Shown: positions 38,856-48,280 of the stretch, in pieces
Numbering within the stretch: position 1 is the stretch's first letter
Layout: every line of letters starts with the position of its first letter
Assembly (NCBI RefSeq): GCF_022842015.1
Contig: NZ_JALHQJ010000010.1
Span: 1 to 53,161 of the forward strand
DNA: 53,161 nt
Direction: 5' to 3'
Origin: Nitrosomonas sp.
GTDB taxonomy: Bacteria > Pseudomonadota > Gammaproteobacteria > Burkholderiales > Nitrosomonadaceae
Program-made: the position numbers and the translations under genes
Notes under the pieces: model-generated
Database searches by the model: none
The model's input: only the letters and a program-made list of their open reading frames with translations
What the model was told of the DNA's origin: nothing

Positions 38856-40310
38856 ATGACCCTACACGAACTTGTCAATAAACTGCATGCGATTTTGCCG
38901 CATGAGGCGGTGCTATACGAAACCGAAGATTTGAGGCCATATGAATGCGATGGCTTATCAGCGTATCGGCAATTGCCGCTGGTGGTTGTGTTGCCGCACA
39001 CGGAAGAGCAGATCGTCAAAATTTTGCAGCTTTGCCATGCTACGAGCATTCCTGTCGTGGCACGCGGTGCAGGTACTGGTTTGTCAGGAGGTGCACTGCC
39101 GCATGTGCAAGGCGTTTTGCTGTCATTAGCTAAGCTGAACCAAATTATCGCGATTGATTCGTTGGCGCGTATGGCGCGTGTGCAGCCTGGAGTCAGAAAT
39201 CTGGCGATTAGTGAGGCAGTGGCGATGTATGGCTTATATTATGCACCCGATCCTTCATCGCAGATTGCTTGCTCGATTGGCGGTAACGTGGCAGAGAATT
39301 CGGGTGGCGTGCACTGCTTGAAATATGGCTTAACAGTGCACAACATTGTCAAACTACGGGTTTTGACGATTGATGGCGAGTGTCTGGAAATAGGCGGCGA
39401 GAGTTTGGATAGTGCGGGGTATGATTTGCTCGCGTTAATGACCGGTAGTGAAGGTATGCTGGGCATAATCACGGAAATTACCGTGAAACTGATTCCAATG
39501 CCGGAGAAGGCACAGTTGGTGATGGCAGCATTTGATGATGTACTCAAGGCAGGTAATGCGGTGGCGAATGTCATCGCTGCAGGCATTATTCCCGCCGGTA
39601 TGGAAATGATGGATAAAATTACTATTCATGCAGTGGAAGAATTTTTACAAGCGGGCTATGACTTGGATGCGGCGGCAATTTTGCTGTGCGAATCTGATGG
39701 CAGCGATGAAGAAGTGGCAGATGAGATCAAGCAAATTTATTCCATTATGCAGCAAAGCGGAGCAACCAAAATCAGCACCTCGCGCAATGAAGCAGAGCGC
39801 CTTAGGTTTTGGGCTGGACGGAAAGCAGCATTTCCCGCTGCCGGTAGGGTTTCGCCGGATTATTACTGCATGGATGGAACGATTCCGCGAAAACGACTGG
39901 CCGATGTGCTGCGCGGCATTGAGAAGTTATCCCTGGAATATGGGTTGCGCTGCATGAATGTGTTTCATGCTGGGGATGGTAACTTACACCCCTTGATTTT
40001 ATACGATGCCAATCAGCCGGGTGAATTGGAAAGGACCGAAGAGTTTGGCGGAAAGATACTGGAGATGTGTATTCGTGCAGGGGGTACAATTACCGGGGAA
40101 CATGGCGTGGGAATGGAGAAAATCAATCAGATGTGTATCCAATTTGGCACGGGTGAGTTGGCAATGTTTCATGCGGTGAAGGCGGCATTTGATCCAACGG
40201 GATTGCTGAATCCCGGTAAAGCGGTTCCTACTTTACATCGTTGTGCGGAATTGGGCGCGATGCATGTGCATCGAGGCGAGGAAAAATTTGCGGAATTGCC
40301 GCGATTTTAG
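38856..40310 (+). CDS. glcD: Glycolate oxidase, FAD subunit
   Basis: GlcD oxidises glycolate to glyoxylate with FAD. The 484-residue protein has the PCMH-type FAD fold (ARGAGTGLSGGA, 69-80; SIGGNVAENSGG) and C-terminal metal-site motifs HAGDGNLHP and GEHGVG. Adjacent glcE and glcF make the three-subunit enzyme. Overlapping D-lactate dehydrogenases are related, but the GlcDEF set with glxR favours glycolate. Confidence 0.9.
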   Translation: MTLHELVNKLHAILPHEAVLYETEDLRPYECDGLSAYRQLPLVVVLPHTEEQIVKILQLCHATSIPVVARGAGTGLSGGALPHVQGVLLSLAKLNQIIAIDSLARMARVQPGVRNLAISEAVAMYGLYYAPDPSSQIACSIGGNVAENSGGVHCLKYGLTVHNIVKLRVLTIDGECLEIGGESLDSAGYDLLALMTGSEGMLGIITEITVKLIPMPEKAQLVMAAFDDVLKAGNAVANVIAAGIIPAGMEMMDKITIHAVEEFLQAGYDLDAAAILLCESDGSDEEVADEIKQIYSIMQQSGATKISTSRNEAERLRFWAGRKAAFPAAGRVSPDYYCMDGTIPRKRLADVLRGIEKLSLEYGLRCMNVFHAGDGNLHPLILYDANQPGELERTEEFGGKILEMCIRAGGTITGEHGVGMEKINQMCIQFGTGELAMFHAVKAAFDPTGLLNPGKAVPTLHRCAELGAMHVHRGEEKFAELPRF

Positions 40311-40315
40311 AGCCT

Positions 40316-41392
40316 ATGCAGCAAGTTATTATTGATCAATATAGCGCAGTAATTTGTGCTGCGGCAGAGAATAAATCCCCATTGCAAATACGCGGTGGTG
40401 GCACCAAGCATTTTTATGGTAATTCCTCATTCGGGCAAAAAGATATCTTGTTAGATACGACGGCGTATCACGGCATTATTGATTACGAACCGACTGAGTT
40501 GGTGATTACAGCGTGCGCAGGTACACGCTTGGCGGATCTGGAGGCTTTGCTGGCGCAGCACGGGCAAATGTTGCCATTCGAGCCGCCACATTTTGGTGCA
40601 GATGCGACTTTGGGTGGGTGCATTGCGACGGGTTTATCAGGTCCACGTCGTGTTGCTGCTGGCGCGGCGCGTGATTTTGTGTTGGGTACGCGATTGCTCG
40701 ACGGAAAAGGTAGGGATTTGCGTTTTGGCGGACAAGTAATGAAAAATGTCGCGGGTTATGATGTTTCCCGGTTGATGGTGGGAGCTATGGGCACTTTAGG
40801 TGTGTTGCTGGAAGTTTCGCTGAAGGTCTTACCAAAACCACCATTTGAAATTACGATACAGATGCCCATGGATGAAGCTGCAGCGATCGAGAAAATGAAT
40901 CAATGGGCTAGTAAGCCGCTGCCGATTTCAGCAACTTGTTATGTTGAGGGCGTGTTGTTTCTCAGGTTATCTGGTGCTGAATCAGCAGTGCGTGCAGCGC
41001 AGATAAAATTGGGAGGCGAAGAGTTAGCAGGAGGTAAGGATTTCTGGCAATCGGTACGCGAGCAGTCGCATGATTTTTTTCAATCAGATAAGCTTCTATG
41101 GCGTTTATCGATCAAATCAACAACAGCGCCTATATTACTGCCCGGAAAACAATTACTGGAGTGGTGTGGCGGCTTACGGTGGTTGCTTTGTGATGCAAGT
41201 GTGGGCCAGGAAATAATTCGTAAAACAGCTAAAAATGCGAGTGGCCATGTTACTTTGTTTCGTAGCAATGCGTTGCGCAATGCTGTGTTTCATCCGTTGG
41301 ATCCGGCTATGCTGGAAATTCATCGCTTGCTGAAAGAAAAATTTGATCCATCGGGAATTTTTAATCCCGGCCGGTTTTATTCAGAGTTTTAA
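40316..41392 (+). CDS. glcE: Glycolate oxidase, FAD-binding subunit GlcE
   Basis: This 358-residue subunit shares the FAD-binding fold of GlcD but is shorter (IRGGGTKHFYG, 25-35; GCIATGLSGPRR; VMKNVAGYDVSRL). ATG 40316 is chosen as start; upstream in-frame codons overlap glcD and lack homology. Its stop touches the glcF start. Confidence 0.9.
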   Translation: MQQVIIDQYSAVICAAAENKSPLQIRGGGTKHFYGNSSFGQKDILLDTTAYHGIIDYEPTELVITACAGTRLADLEALLAQHGQMLPFEPPHFGADATLGGCIATGLSGPRRVAAGAARDFVLGTRLLDGKGRDLRFGGQVMKNVAGYDVSRLMVGAMGTLGVLLEVSLKVLPKPPFEITIQMPMDEAAAIEKMNQWASKPLPISATCYVEGVLFLRLSGAESAVRAAQIKLGGEELAGGKDFWQSVREQSHDFFQSDKLLWRLSIKSTTAPILLPGKQLLEWCGGLRWLLCDASVGQEIIRKTAKNASGHVTLFRSNALRNAVFHPLDPAMLEIHRLLKEKFDPSGIFNPGRFYSEF

Positions 41393-42643
41393 ATGCAAAC
41401 CAAGCTTGCTGATTTTATAAAAAACTCACCGCAGGGGCAGGAAGCGGATGCCATTTTGCGTAGTTGCGTGCATTGCGGTTTTTGTTTGGCGACTTGCCCT
41501 ACCTATCAGATTCTGGGTGATGAGCTGGATAGTCCGCGCGGTCGTATTTATCTGATGAAACAGATGCTGGAAGGGCAGTCGGTCACGCAAAAAACGCAAT
41601 TGCATCTGGATCGATGCCTTACATGCCGTGCCTGTGAAACGACTTGCCCATCAGGGGTGCGTTATGGTGCCTTAGTGGATATCAGTCGAGGCATTGTTGA
41701 GAAACAGGTAAAGCGTGATCTTGGATCAGAAGTTTTGCGGTATACACTGCGGAAAATTTTGCCTAATCCATTGCTATTCAATACGTTTTTCAAAGTGGGT
41801 CAGGTCGTGCGCCCATTCTTGCCGCAGAAACTCAAAAGAAAAATTCCGGTTAAGCCTGATCCTGCCAGTGCGTGGCCTGCAGAGCGGCATGCGCGCAAAA
41901 TGCTGGTGCTTGACGGTTGCGTGCAACCGTCATTGGCGCCTAATATTAATGCCGCTACTGCACGTGTGCTAAACAGCCTGGGCATAACATTGATCAAGGC
42001 TGAAAATGCAGGATGTTGTGGCGCAGTCACCTTCCATTTGAATGACCAGCAGGATGGGCTTAACTATATGCGGCGCAATATAGATGCTTGGTGGCCTTTG
42101 CTTGAGCAAGAAGGAATCGAGGCGATTGTGATGACTGCGAGTGGGTGTGGTGTAACGGTCAAAGAATATGGGCATTTATTAAGTCATGATCCGGATTATG
42201 CAGAAAAAGCTGAAAATATTTCAGCTCTGACCAAAGATATTAGTGAAGTGCTATTGGTTGAAATCGAGAGTCTGCAACAATTGGTCCAATCGCGATTAGA
42301 GCTGAATCAGTCAAAATTATCTTTCCATTCTCCTTGTACCCTGCAGCATGGCATGAAAATTCGTGGTGTAGTGGAGAAAATACTGATGCTTGCTGGTTTT
42401 GATTTAACCGTTGTTCCCAATGCGCATCTATGTTGTGGTTCAGCAGGCACGTACTCAATTTTGCAGCCGGAGCTTTCACAACAACTCTTGAAAAATAAAA
42501 TCATTGCGCTTGAGTCCGGAAAACCGGATCAGGTTGCTACTGCGAATATTGGGTGTTTGATGCACCTGAAAAACGGTACATTAACACCTGTGAAACACTG
42601 GATTGAGTTATTGGATGAGCGGATAATTCGCCCTAAAGTTTGA
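41393..42643 (+). CDS. glcF: Glycolate oxidase, iron-sulfur subunit
   Basis: GlcF passes electrons from glycolate to the quinone pool. The 416-residue protein has two 4Fe-4S motifs, C25-C28-C31-C35 and C75-C78-C81-C85, and two CCG domains (AGCCGAVTF and HLCCGSAGTYS). It closes the glxR-glcDEF cluster. The next 238 bp contain no gene. Confidence 0.93.
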   Translation: MQTKLADFIKNSPQGQEADAILRSCVHCGFCLATCPTYQILGDELDSPRGRIYLMKQMLEGQSVTQKTQLHLDRCLTCRACETTCPSGVRYGALVDISRGIVEKQVKRDLGSEVLRYTLRKILPNPLLFNTFFKVGQVVRPFLPQKLKRKIPVKPDPASAWPAERHARKMLVLDGCVQPSLAPNINAATARVLNSLGITLIKAENAGCCGAVTFHLNDQQDGLNYMRRNIDAWWPLLEQEGIEAIVMTASGCGVTVKEYGHLLSHDPDYAEKAENISALTKDISEVLLVEIESLQQLVQSRLELNQSKLSFHSPCTLQHGMKIRGVVEKILMLAGFDLTVVPNAHLCCGSAGTYSILQPELSQQLLKNKIIALESGKPDQVATANIGCLMHLKNGTLTPVKHWIELLDERIIRPKV

Positions 42644-42881
42644 AGTTGCAGTGTTTGTCAGTAAATGATCTTGGTTCAGGCAGCGCAGCTGCTATGTATT
42701 GCGCATACTGTTTCCATGTCTGTTACACAAACTTAATCAGATTTAATTTTCCGATTATTCAGTCAGTGCTTTATCAGGATATTATCAAGATAAAGTATTT
42801 GCTCTTTGCAGGAGGATAAAGGAACCCCGTAGTTTTTTAGTTTCTGATAAAATCATTATTTAATACTAGAATAAAATTTAT

Positions 42882-43316
42882 ATGGAATTATCAATATTTC
42901 AAGATCATTTTCTGCTGAGATTGGAGAATTTGCTCTTTGTTATTACAGCATTAGTCAGTGGATCACTGTTGTTGTGGCCTATGCTTACACAGCGGGGCAT
43001 AAAAGAGGTTGATACGCGAGTCGCGGTTCAATTAATCAATTACCAGGATGCGTTAGTGCTAGATGTCCGTGATGACAGCGAGTATACAGCGGGCCATTTG
43101 CCAAACTCTAAACATATTCCAGCTGAGAAAATTGCGGAGCGCTGGACAGAACTACAGAAGTTTAAGGAAAAACCTATTCTTGTGATATACCGGGCTGGTA
43201 TTCGATCGAATAATCCCAGTGTGGTTTTGAAGAAAAATGGTTTTTCTCAGGTAATTAATCTAATGGGTGGCATTGATGCATGGAAACGTGCTGGTTTGCC
43301 TATCGCCAAGCGTTAG
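42882..43316 (+). CDS. Membrane-anchored rhodanese-like protein, catalytic Cys missing
   Basis: The 144-residue protein has one N-terminal membrane helix (about 15-37) and a rhodanese domain (LVLDVRDDSEYTAGHLPNSKHIP, cut here as DVRDDSEY and GHLPNSKHIP). In active enzymes the loop reads C-R-x-G-x-R-S; here it is Y103-R-A-G-I-R-S (codon TAC at 43188-43190), so the persulfide cysteine is replaced by tyrosine. It is likely noncatalytic. It precedes grxC and secB; YibN has the same neighbourhood in other proteobacteria. Confidence 0.85.
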   Translation: MELSIFQDHFLLRLENLLFVITALVSGSLLLWPMLTQRGIKEVDTRVAVQLINYQDALVLDVRDDSEYTAGHLPNSKHIPAEKIAERWTELQKFKEKPILVIYRAGIRSNNPSVVLKKNGFSQVINLMGGIDAWKRAGLPIAKR

Positions 43317-43324
43317 AGAGTCAT

Positions 43325-43582
43325 ATGCCCAGAGTAATTATGTATACATCAGGTTTTTGTCCTTATTGTAAAATGGCCGAAAGCTTATTGCGTTCAAGAG
43401 GTGTTGATGAGATTGAGAAAATTCGTATTGATTTAGAGCCTGACCAGCGTGTTGAGATGATGGATAAAACCGGTCGCCGTACTGTTCCTCAGATTTATAT
43501 CGGAGAGCGGTACGTGGGAGGTTACGATGATTTAACGCAACTTGATCGTAAGGGGGAATTAGCAGCATTACTGGCAACTTGA
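43325..43582 (+). CDS. grxC: Glutaredoxin 3
   Basis: This 85-residue glutaredoxin reduces disulfides with glutathione. The active site C12-P-Y-C15, TVPQIYIG with the cis-proline and GGYDDL are all present. I use ATG 43325 (MPRVIMYTSGF); the earlier ATG at 43280 lies inside the rhodanese gene. Confidence 0.95.
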   Translation: MPRVIMYTSGFCPYCKMAESLLRSRGVDEIEKIRIDLEPDQRVEMMDKTGRRTVPQIYIGERYVGGYDDLTQLDRKGELAALLAT

Positions 43583-43658
43583 TCGCAGAATTAGAGTGTT
43601 TAATTGCGATTTATAATGTAAATGGAATTTAACTTTTATTCACCACCGGATATTAAAT

Positions 43659-44096
43659 ATGAGTGAGCAGCCGCAACCAGTTTTTGCTATAGAAAAAATT
43701 TATGTAAAGGATTTATCTCTGGAGATTCCAAATGCACCTAATATCTTTCTGGAAAGAGATACGCCCGAGATTAATTTGCAACTTGGAACTAAACATCAAA
43801 GTATTGATACAGGATTGTACGAAGTGCTGCTAACGGTAACAGTTACCGCTAAGATTAAAGATAAGATAATGTTTTTGATTGAGACGCAACAGGCCGGTAT
43901 TTTTCGTATTCAAAATATTCCAAATGAGGAAATAGAACCCGTTCTGGGGATCGGGTGTCCCAATATTCTTTTTCCCTATTTGCGTGAGGTAGTGTCGGAT
44001 ATTGTGACTAGATCCGGTTTCCCACCGGTAATTCTCAATCCGGTAAATTTTGAAGCGATCTATCAGCAAAAAAAAACGGAACCTAGTACACACTAA
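43659..44096 (+). CDS. secB: Protein-export chaperone SecB
   Basis: SecB keeps preproteins unfolded and delivers them to SecA. The 145-residue protein matches the family throughout (IEKIYVKDLSLEIPNAP, GIGCPNILFPYLRE, GFPPVILNPVNF). A TATAAT lies at 43612-43617 but with no good -35. The order rhodanese-grxC-secB-gpsA is common in proteobacteria. Confidence 0.96.
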   Translation: MSEQPQPVFAIEKIYVKDLSLEIPNAPNIFLERDTPEINLQLGTKHQSIDTGLYEVLLTVTVTAKIKDKIMFLIETQQAGIFRIQNIPNEEIEPVLGIGCPNILFPYLREVVSDIVTRSGFPPVILNPVNFEAIYQQKKTEPSTH

Positions 44097-44133
44097 ATTG
44101 ATAATAATCTTGAAGTTTGAACGTAATCCTACA

Positions 44134-44616
44134 ATGAAAAGAAAATTGCAGAATTCAGTGCCTAGACTGAAATGCAAAATACTGATTGCAGTGATGAGTA
44201 TTTTGTATTTGCTTCCAGGCTATGTGATGGCTGAGATGGAGTTTTTCTCGATAGCTGAAAATGCCATTGTTATGTATGATGCACCGTCGTTACAAGCTGA
44301 TAAATTATTTGTGGCAGGGCGCCATCTCCCAGTTGAAGTAGTGGTGGATGTCGATGGATGGGCAAAAGTTCGTGATAGTAGCGGGGGGCTTGCTTGGGTT
44401 CAGAAGAAAGATTTGAATCAACAACGCTATGTTATTGTGACAGTACCATTAGCTGATGTTCACTTGTCCGCAGATGTTAACTCAGAATTAGTATTTCAAG
44501 CTGAAGAGAATATCGTTATGGAGTGGCTGCAGTCCGAAATCCAAGGATGGGTGAAAGTGCGGCATAGCGACGGTCCAATGGGTTATGTTAAAGTCAGTCA
44601 GGTTTGGGGTTCATGA
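44134..44616 (+). CDS. Secreted SH3-domain protein
   Basis: This 160-residue protein has a signal peptide (cleavage near VMA, about 35) and two bacterial SH3-like domains: about 40-100 (MYDAPSLQADKLF, DGWAKVRDS) and 105-160 (VHLSADVNSELVF, GWVKVRHSDGPMGYV). Such domains bind peptidoglycan or ligands; the exact role is unknown. ATG 44134 is used since upstream sequence lacks a signal. Its stop overlaps gpsA (ATGA). Confidence 0.78.
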   Translation: MKRKLQNSVPRLKCKILIAVMSILYLLPGYVMAEMEFFSIAENAIVMYDAPSLQADKLFVAGRHLPVEVVVDVDGWAKVRDSSGGLAWVQKKDLNQQRYVIVTVPLADVHLSADVNSELVFQAEENIVMEWLQSEIQGWVKVRHSDGPMGYVKVSQVWGS

Positions 44617-45605
44617 AAATTGCAGTACTGGGTGCGGGTGCATGGGGTTCCGCATTAGCAATTAGTTTTTCTGCACGTCATCAAATAAATTTGTGGACGA
44701 AAGATCCAGAACATGCAGTTGACATGGATAAGCGACGCTTTAATCAATCTTTCTTGCCAGGATATTTGTTACCTAAATCGCTAAAGATTACCTCGCAACT
44801 TACTGAAGCCCTCGATGGCGTTGATCTCGCTTTGATTGTCGTTCCCATTGCAGGCTTACGCGAAACTTTACGGACTATCATTGCAAGCAATATCAGAGTG
44901 CCGCTTATTTGGGGATGTAAGGGTTTAGAGACAGGAACCGCTTATCTGCCGCATCAAGTCGTTGAGGAAGAGTATGGCGTTAAACTTTCTTATTGCGGGG
45001 TTTTATCGGGACCTAGTTTTGCGGAAGAAGTTGCACAGGGACTGCCGACAGCTTTAACATTTGCCTCTAACGAACCTGAGTTTTCAAGCAGAATATCGGC
45101 AGAATTACATAGCCCAAGATTGAGAATCTATACCAGTGGAGATATTGTCGGCGTGGAAACCGGGGGCGCGATAAAGAATGTAATTACGATCGCGGCAGGT
45201 ATCTCTGATGGTATTGGGTTTGGCCACAATGCACGTGCCGCATTAATCACGCGAGGGTTAATGGAAATAACTAGGCTAGGGCTTAGCCTGGGTGGAAAGA
45301 TGGAGACTTTTATCGGATTGGCGGGTGTGGGTGATTTGATTTTGACAAGTACTGGCGATCTATCACGGAACAGACGAGTAGGATTGATGTTAGCTGCAGG
45401 GAAAACATTGCATGATATTTTAAATGAGCTTGGACATGTAGCTGAGGGTGTGCATGCAGCACTATCAGTGCTGCAATTAGGTAAGAGATTGAATATTGAA
45501 ATGCCCATTACACAAGCAATTTGCAGTATTTTACATGAAGGTGTGTCGGCGCGAAGTGCTGTGGAAGTGTTGTTAAATCGTGAACAGAAATCAGAAATTT
45601 ATTGA
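44613..45605 (+). CDS. gpsA: Glycerol-3-phosphate dehydrogenase (NAD(P)+)
   Basis: GpsA makes sn-glycerol-3-phosphate for phospholipid synthesis from dihydroxyacetone phosphate. The 330-residue protein starts MKIAVLGAGAWGSALA (nucleotide loop 7-12), with K103 in GCKGLE, K188 in VETGGAIKNV and GLAGVGDLILT. ATG 44613 is chosen, sharing its bases with the preceding stop. An earlier ATG 44604 adds three residues and is unlikely. Confidence 0.96.
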   Translation: MKIAVLGAGAWGSALAISFSARHQINLWTKDPEHAVDMDKRRFNQSFLPGYLLPKSLKITSQLTEALDGVDLALIVVPIAGLRETLRTIIASNIRVPLIWGCKGLETGTAYLPHQVVEEEYGVKLSYCGVLSGPSFAEEVAQGLPTALTFASNEPEFSSRISAELHSPRLRIYTSGDIVGVETGGAIKNVITIAAGISDGIGFGHNARAALITRGLMEITRLGLSLGGKMETFIGLAGVGDLILTSTGDLSRNRRVGLMLAAGKTLHDILNELGHVAEGVHAALSVLQLGKRLNIEMPITQAICSILHEGVSARSAVEVLLNREQKSEIY

Positions 45606-45756
45606 TATTAAATTGACTCGATGAGGTATTAATGATTCCTGTTTTTATATATAACGCATTGTTTGTATGTATTTTTATACTCTTAATGTAAAAATTGTAG
45701 TTTTTTGTAACATTGGTCAATCAAATTAATGATGTTACGGGAACGCCTGAATTTGC

Positions 45757-45785
45757 TTGACCGGGCGTTAACGGCTTGATATAAG
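45757..45785 (+). promoter_or_regulatory. Candidate promoter of the HU gene
   Basis: TTGACC (45757-45762) and TATAAG (45780-45785) are 17 bp apart, about 56 bp before the ATG, within a 236 bp gene-free gap. AACGCC (45742-45747) and GGCGTT (45764-45769) form an inverted repeat around the -35 element, a possible regulator site. Confidence 0.6.
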
Positions 45786-45841
45786 TGCGACTGCAGTATT
45801 TGCTTGTGATTTAATTACCATTAACTTAGAAGGGGAATTAT

Positions 45842-46114
45842 ATGAACAAATCCGAACTCATTGAAGCTATCGCAAACTCGGCTAAAATTTCCAAAGCTTC
45901 GGCAGGAAGCGCATTGGATGGAGCATTAACTGCAATAAAAGGAGCGCTTAAAAAGAATGAAAGTGTAACTTTGGTCGGATTTGGGACTTTTAAAGTAGGT
46001 ACAAGAGCTGCGCGTACGGGTCGTAATCCTCGTACCGGCGCAGCCATTAAGATCAAAGCAGCTAAGGTACCTAAATTCAGTGCTGGTAAAGCACTCAAAG
46101 ATGCAGTAAACTAG
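45842..46114 (+). CDS. hupB: DNA-binding protein HU
   Basis: This 90-residue HU begins [20 protein letters not shown] and has the beta-arm RNP motif (GRNPRTG, 60-66). HU compacts and bends DNA. AGGGGAATTATATG provides a strong ribosome site. The length and N-terminus match HupB in proteobacteria; the two HU forms cannot be told apart for certain here. tRNA-Val follows 15 bp later. Confidence 0.95.
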   Translation: MNKSELIEAIANSAKISKASAGSALDGALTAIKGALKKNESVTLVGFGTFKVGTRAARTGRNPRTGAAIKIKAAKVPKFSAGKALKDAVN

Positions 46115-46129
46115 CGCACTTTCTGATTG

Positions 46130-46205
46130 GGGTGCTTAGCTCAGCTGGTAGAGCGTCGCCCTTACAAGGCGAATGTCGGCGGTTCGATCCCGTCAGCACC
46201 CACCA
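46130..46205 (+). tRNA. tRNA-Val (anticodon UAC)
   Basis: The 76 nt sequence folds as a cloverleaf: acceptor GGGTGCT pairs with AGCACCC, the anticodon loop is CTTACAA, and the T-arm has GTTCGATCC. The CCA end is encoded (46203-46205). It is 19 bp upstream of tRNA-Asp. Confidence 0.97.
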
Positions 46206-46224
46206 ATCAATATAGACCAGTTTG

Positions 46225-46301
46225 GGAGTGGTAGTTCAGTTGGTTAGAATACCGGCCTGTCACGCCGGGGGTCGCGGGTTCGAGTCCCGTCCACTCCGCC
46301 A
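46225..46301 (+). tRNA. tRNA-Asp (anticodon GUC)
   Basis: The 77 nt gene has acceptor GGAGTGG paired with CCACTCC, anticodon loop CTGTCAC, T-arm GTTCGAGTC and encoded CCA. It forms a pair with tRNA-Val between hupB and ppiD, and no terminator is obvious after either. Confidence 0.97.
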
Positions 46302-46370
46302 AAAAATCAGTAATGAATTATAAATTTCCCAAGGTTATTTCCACTAAAATTATTTTCGTAGACTCTAATT

Positions 46371-48254
46371 GTGTTTGATCTAGTTAACCGAAAAAAACGT
46401 GTCGTTCAGGTGATTCTGGGCTTGGCAGTGCTGCCATTTATGTTCTGGGGCGTGGAATCTTATCGGAGCGATAGTGGCGAAGGCTATGTTGCAATCGTCG
46501 AAGGTGACGAAATTTCCCGGCGCGAGTATGAACAAGCACTACGTGATCATCATGAACGCTTGCGGGGTATGCTTGGCGCAAATTTCGATAGCGCGATGCT
46601 TGATAATTTTGAAGTTAGAAACTCTGTGCTTGAAAGGCTGATTCAGCAGCGATTATTACAGCAAGAAGCTGTAAAAAATGGCTTTGTTGTTTTGGACTCG
46701 CAGTTAATAAAGACAATTCAAGATGTGCAGGCATTTCAAAAGAATAATAAATTTTCTAAGCAGCAATACGAAGAATTGTTGCGTAACCAAGGTCTTACCC
46801 CCGAGATATTTGAATCACGTGTGCGCCAAGAACTATTGTTGCAACAGCTACTAGATGGATATAGTGAAAATGCGATCACGCCAAGCACTATCGCTGAGAG
46901 AGTGCAATACCTGAGTGAAGTCCGGCGTGAGATCAGTCAATCACAAATTGCACCTGACCAATTTCTCTCTCAGGCCGTGCCTAGAGAAGAAGATATTTCT
47001 GCTTATTATGAACAGCATAAAGCGGATTTTGATTTGCCGGAACGAGCCAAAGTTGAATATCTGGTTTTATCTTTGGATGCTGTAGCAAAAAACGAATTCG
47101 TGAGTGATGAGGCGGTCAATACTTATTTTTCAGAGCATCAATCGGAGTTTGGTCAATCTGAGGAACGCAAGGCTAGTCATATATTAATCAGTGTGTCTGC
47201 GGACGCATCAGAGGAAGAAAAACAAATAGCGTGGGATAAGGCAGAGAAAATTTTGGAACAGGTTAAGCAGGATCCAGATCAGTTTGCAGAAATTGCAAGA
47301 GAGCATTCAGATGACCCCGGTTCAGCAGTGCGGGGAGGAGATCTTGGCTTCTTTGGCCGTGGTGTCATGGTTAAATCTTTTGAAAATAAAATTTTTTCGA
47401 TGCAACTGGATGAAATCAGCAACATAGTAGAAACAGATTTTGGTCTGCATATAATTAAATTAACAGCAATCAAGGAAGAGAGGCACCCAGATCTAGAGGA
47501 GGTTCGTGAGCAAATTGAGAATACGCTTAAGATAGGAATGGTAGAAAGTGTTTTTGGTGAGATTGCCGAGGACTTTAGTAATGTTGTTTATGAGCAGGGT
47601 GAAAGTCTGCAAGCAGCGGCTGAAAAGTTTGAGTTAACCATAGAAAAGAGTGATTGGATTACAAGAGACTCAATAGAGCCCGAGATTCTTTCCAATGAAA
47701 AAATGCTGAAAGCAATTTTTTCAGATGATGTCATTTCAAATGGCCGTAATACGGAAGCTATCGAAGTAGATCCTGATACATTCGTTTCTGCTCGTGTTAT
47801 TGAATATAGACCGGCTACTGCACAGTCATTGGCAGTTGTAAGAGATGAAATCGTGGATAAACTTAAGCGGGAGATGGCTGCATCAATGGCTGTTGCAGAG
47901 GGACGAGAAAAGCTTACTCGATTACAGGCGGGAGAGGTTCTTGATGATATTGCTTGGGATGATACGCAATCGATTTCTTATATGCAGCCGCAAGGATTAG
48001 ATCATGAGGCTTTGCGGGCTATTTTTAGAGCAGAAGTTGATGAGCTTCCTGTTTATGTCGGCGTGGTTAATCCAGAGGGCGGGTTTAATTTAATACAAAT
48101 TAGCAGGGTAATAGAGCCTGTACCAGATGAAAAAACTACGCTTGAAAATTTTACTAAGCAATTGCAGCAGATGATAACGCAAGAAGAAATGTCGTCTTAT
48201 CTGACTGCAATCAGGCAGCGGTATGAAGTCAAAATTAAACAAAATAGTTTTTGA
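46371..48254 (+). CDS. ppiD: Periplasmic folding chaperone / peptidyl-prolyl isomerase PpiD
   Basis: PpiD is an inner-membrane-anchored parvulin that helps proteins leaving the Sec channel. The 627-residue protein starts MFDLVNRKKR from GTG 46371, with one membrane helix (about 11-28), a SurA-like N-region, a parvulin domain (about 265-360: ERKASHILIS, GGDLGFFGRG, FGLHIIKL) and a C-terminal SurA-like tail. No strong ribosome site precedes the GTG, but the N-terminus matches the family. Confidence 0.92.
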   Translation: MFDLVNRKKRVVQVILGLAVLPFMFWGVESYRSDSGEGYVAIVEGDEISRREYEQALRDHHERLRGMLGANFDSAMLDNFEVRNSVLERLIQQRLLQQEAVKNGFVVLDSQLIKTIQDVQAFQKNNKFSKQQYEELLRNQGLTPEIFESRVRQELLLQQLLDGYSENAITPSTIAERVQYLSEVRREISQSQIAPDQFLSQAVPREEDISAYYEQHKADFDLPERAKVEYLVLSLDAVAKNEFVSDEAVNTYFSEHQSEFGQSEERKASHILISVSADASEEEKQIAWDKAEKILEQVKQDPDQFAEIAREHSDDPGSAVRGGDLGFFGRGVMVKSFENKIFSMQLDEISNIVETDFGLHIIKLTAIKEERHPDLEEVREQIENTLKIGMVESVFGEIAEDFSNVVYEQGESLQAAAEKFELTIEKSDWITRDSIEPEILSNEKMLKAIFSDDVISNGRNTEAIEVDPDTFVSARVIEYRPATAQSLAVVRDEIVDKLKREMAASMAVAEGREKLTRLQAGEVLDDIAWDDTQSISYMQPQGLDHEALRAIFRAEVDELPVYVGVVNPEGGFNLIQISRVIEPVPDEKTTLENFTKQLQQMITQEEMSSYLTAIRQRYEVKIKQNSF

Positions 48255-48280
48255 TTGTTATTTTAGTACTCTAATTGTGG

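Noticed and set aside
42769..42795. CTTTATC/GATAAAG inverted repeat after glcF
   Set aside because: Only 7 AT-rich base pairs with a 13 nt loop and no T-run; too weak to call a terminator.
42801..42830. Strong ribosome-site-like GCAGGAGG with no gene
   Set aside because: No start codon follows at a suitable distance with an open frame; the next gene starts at 42882.
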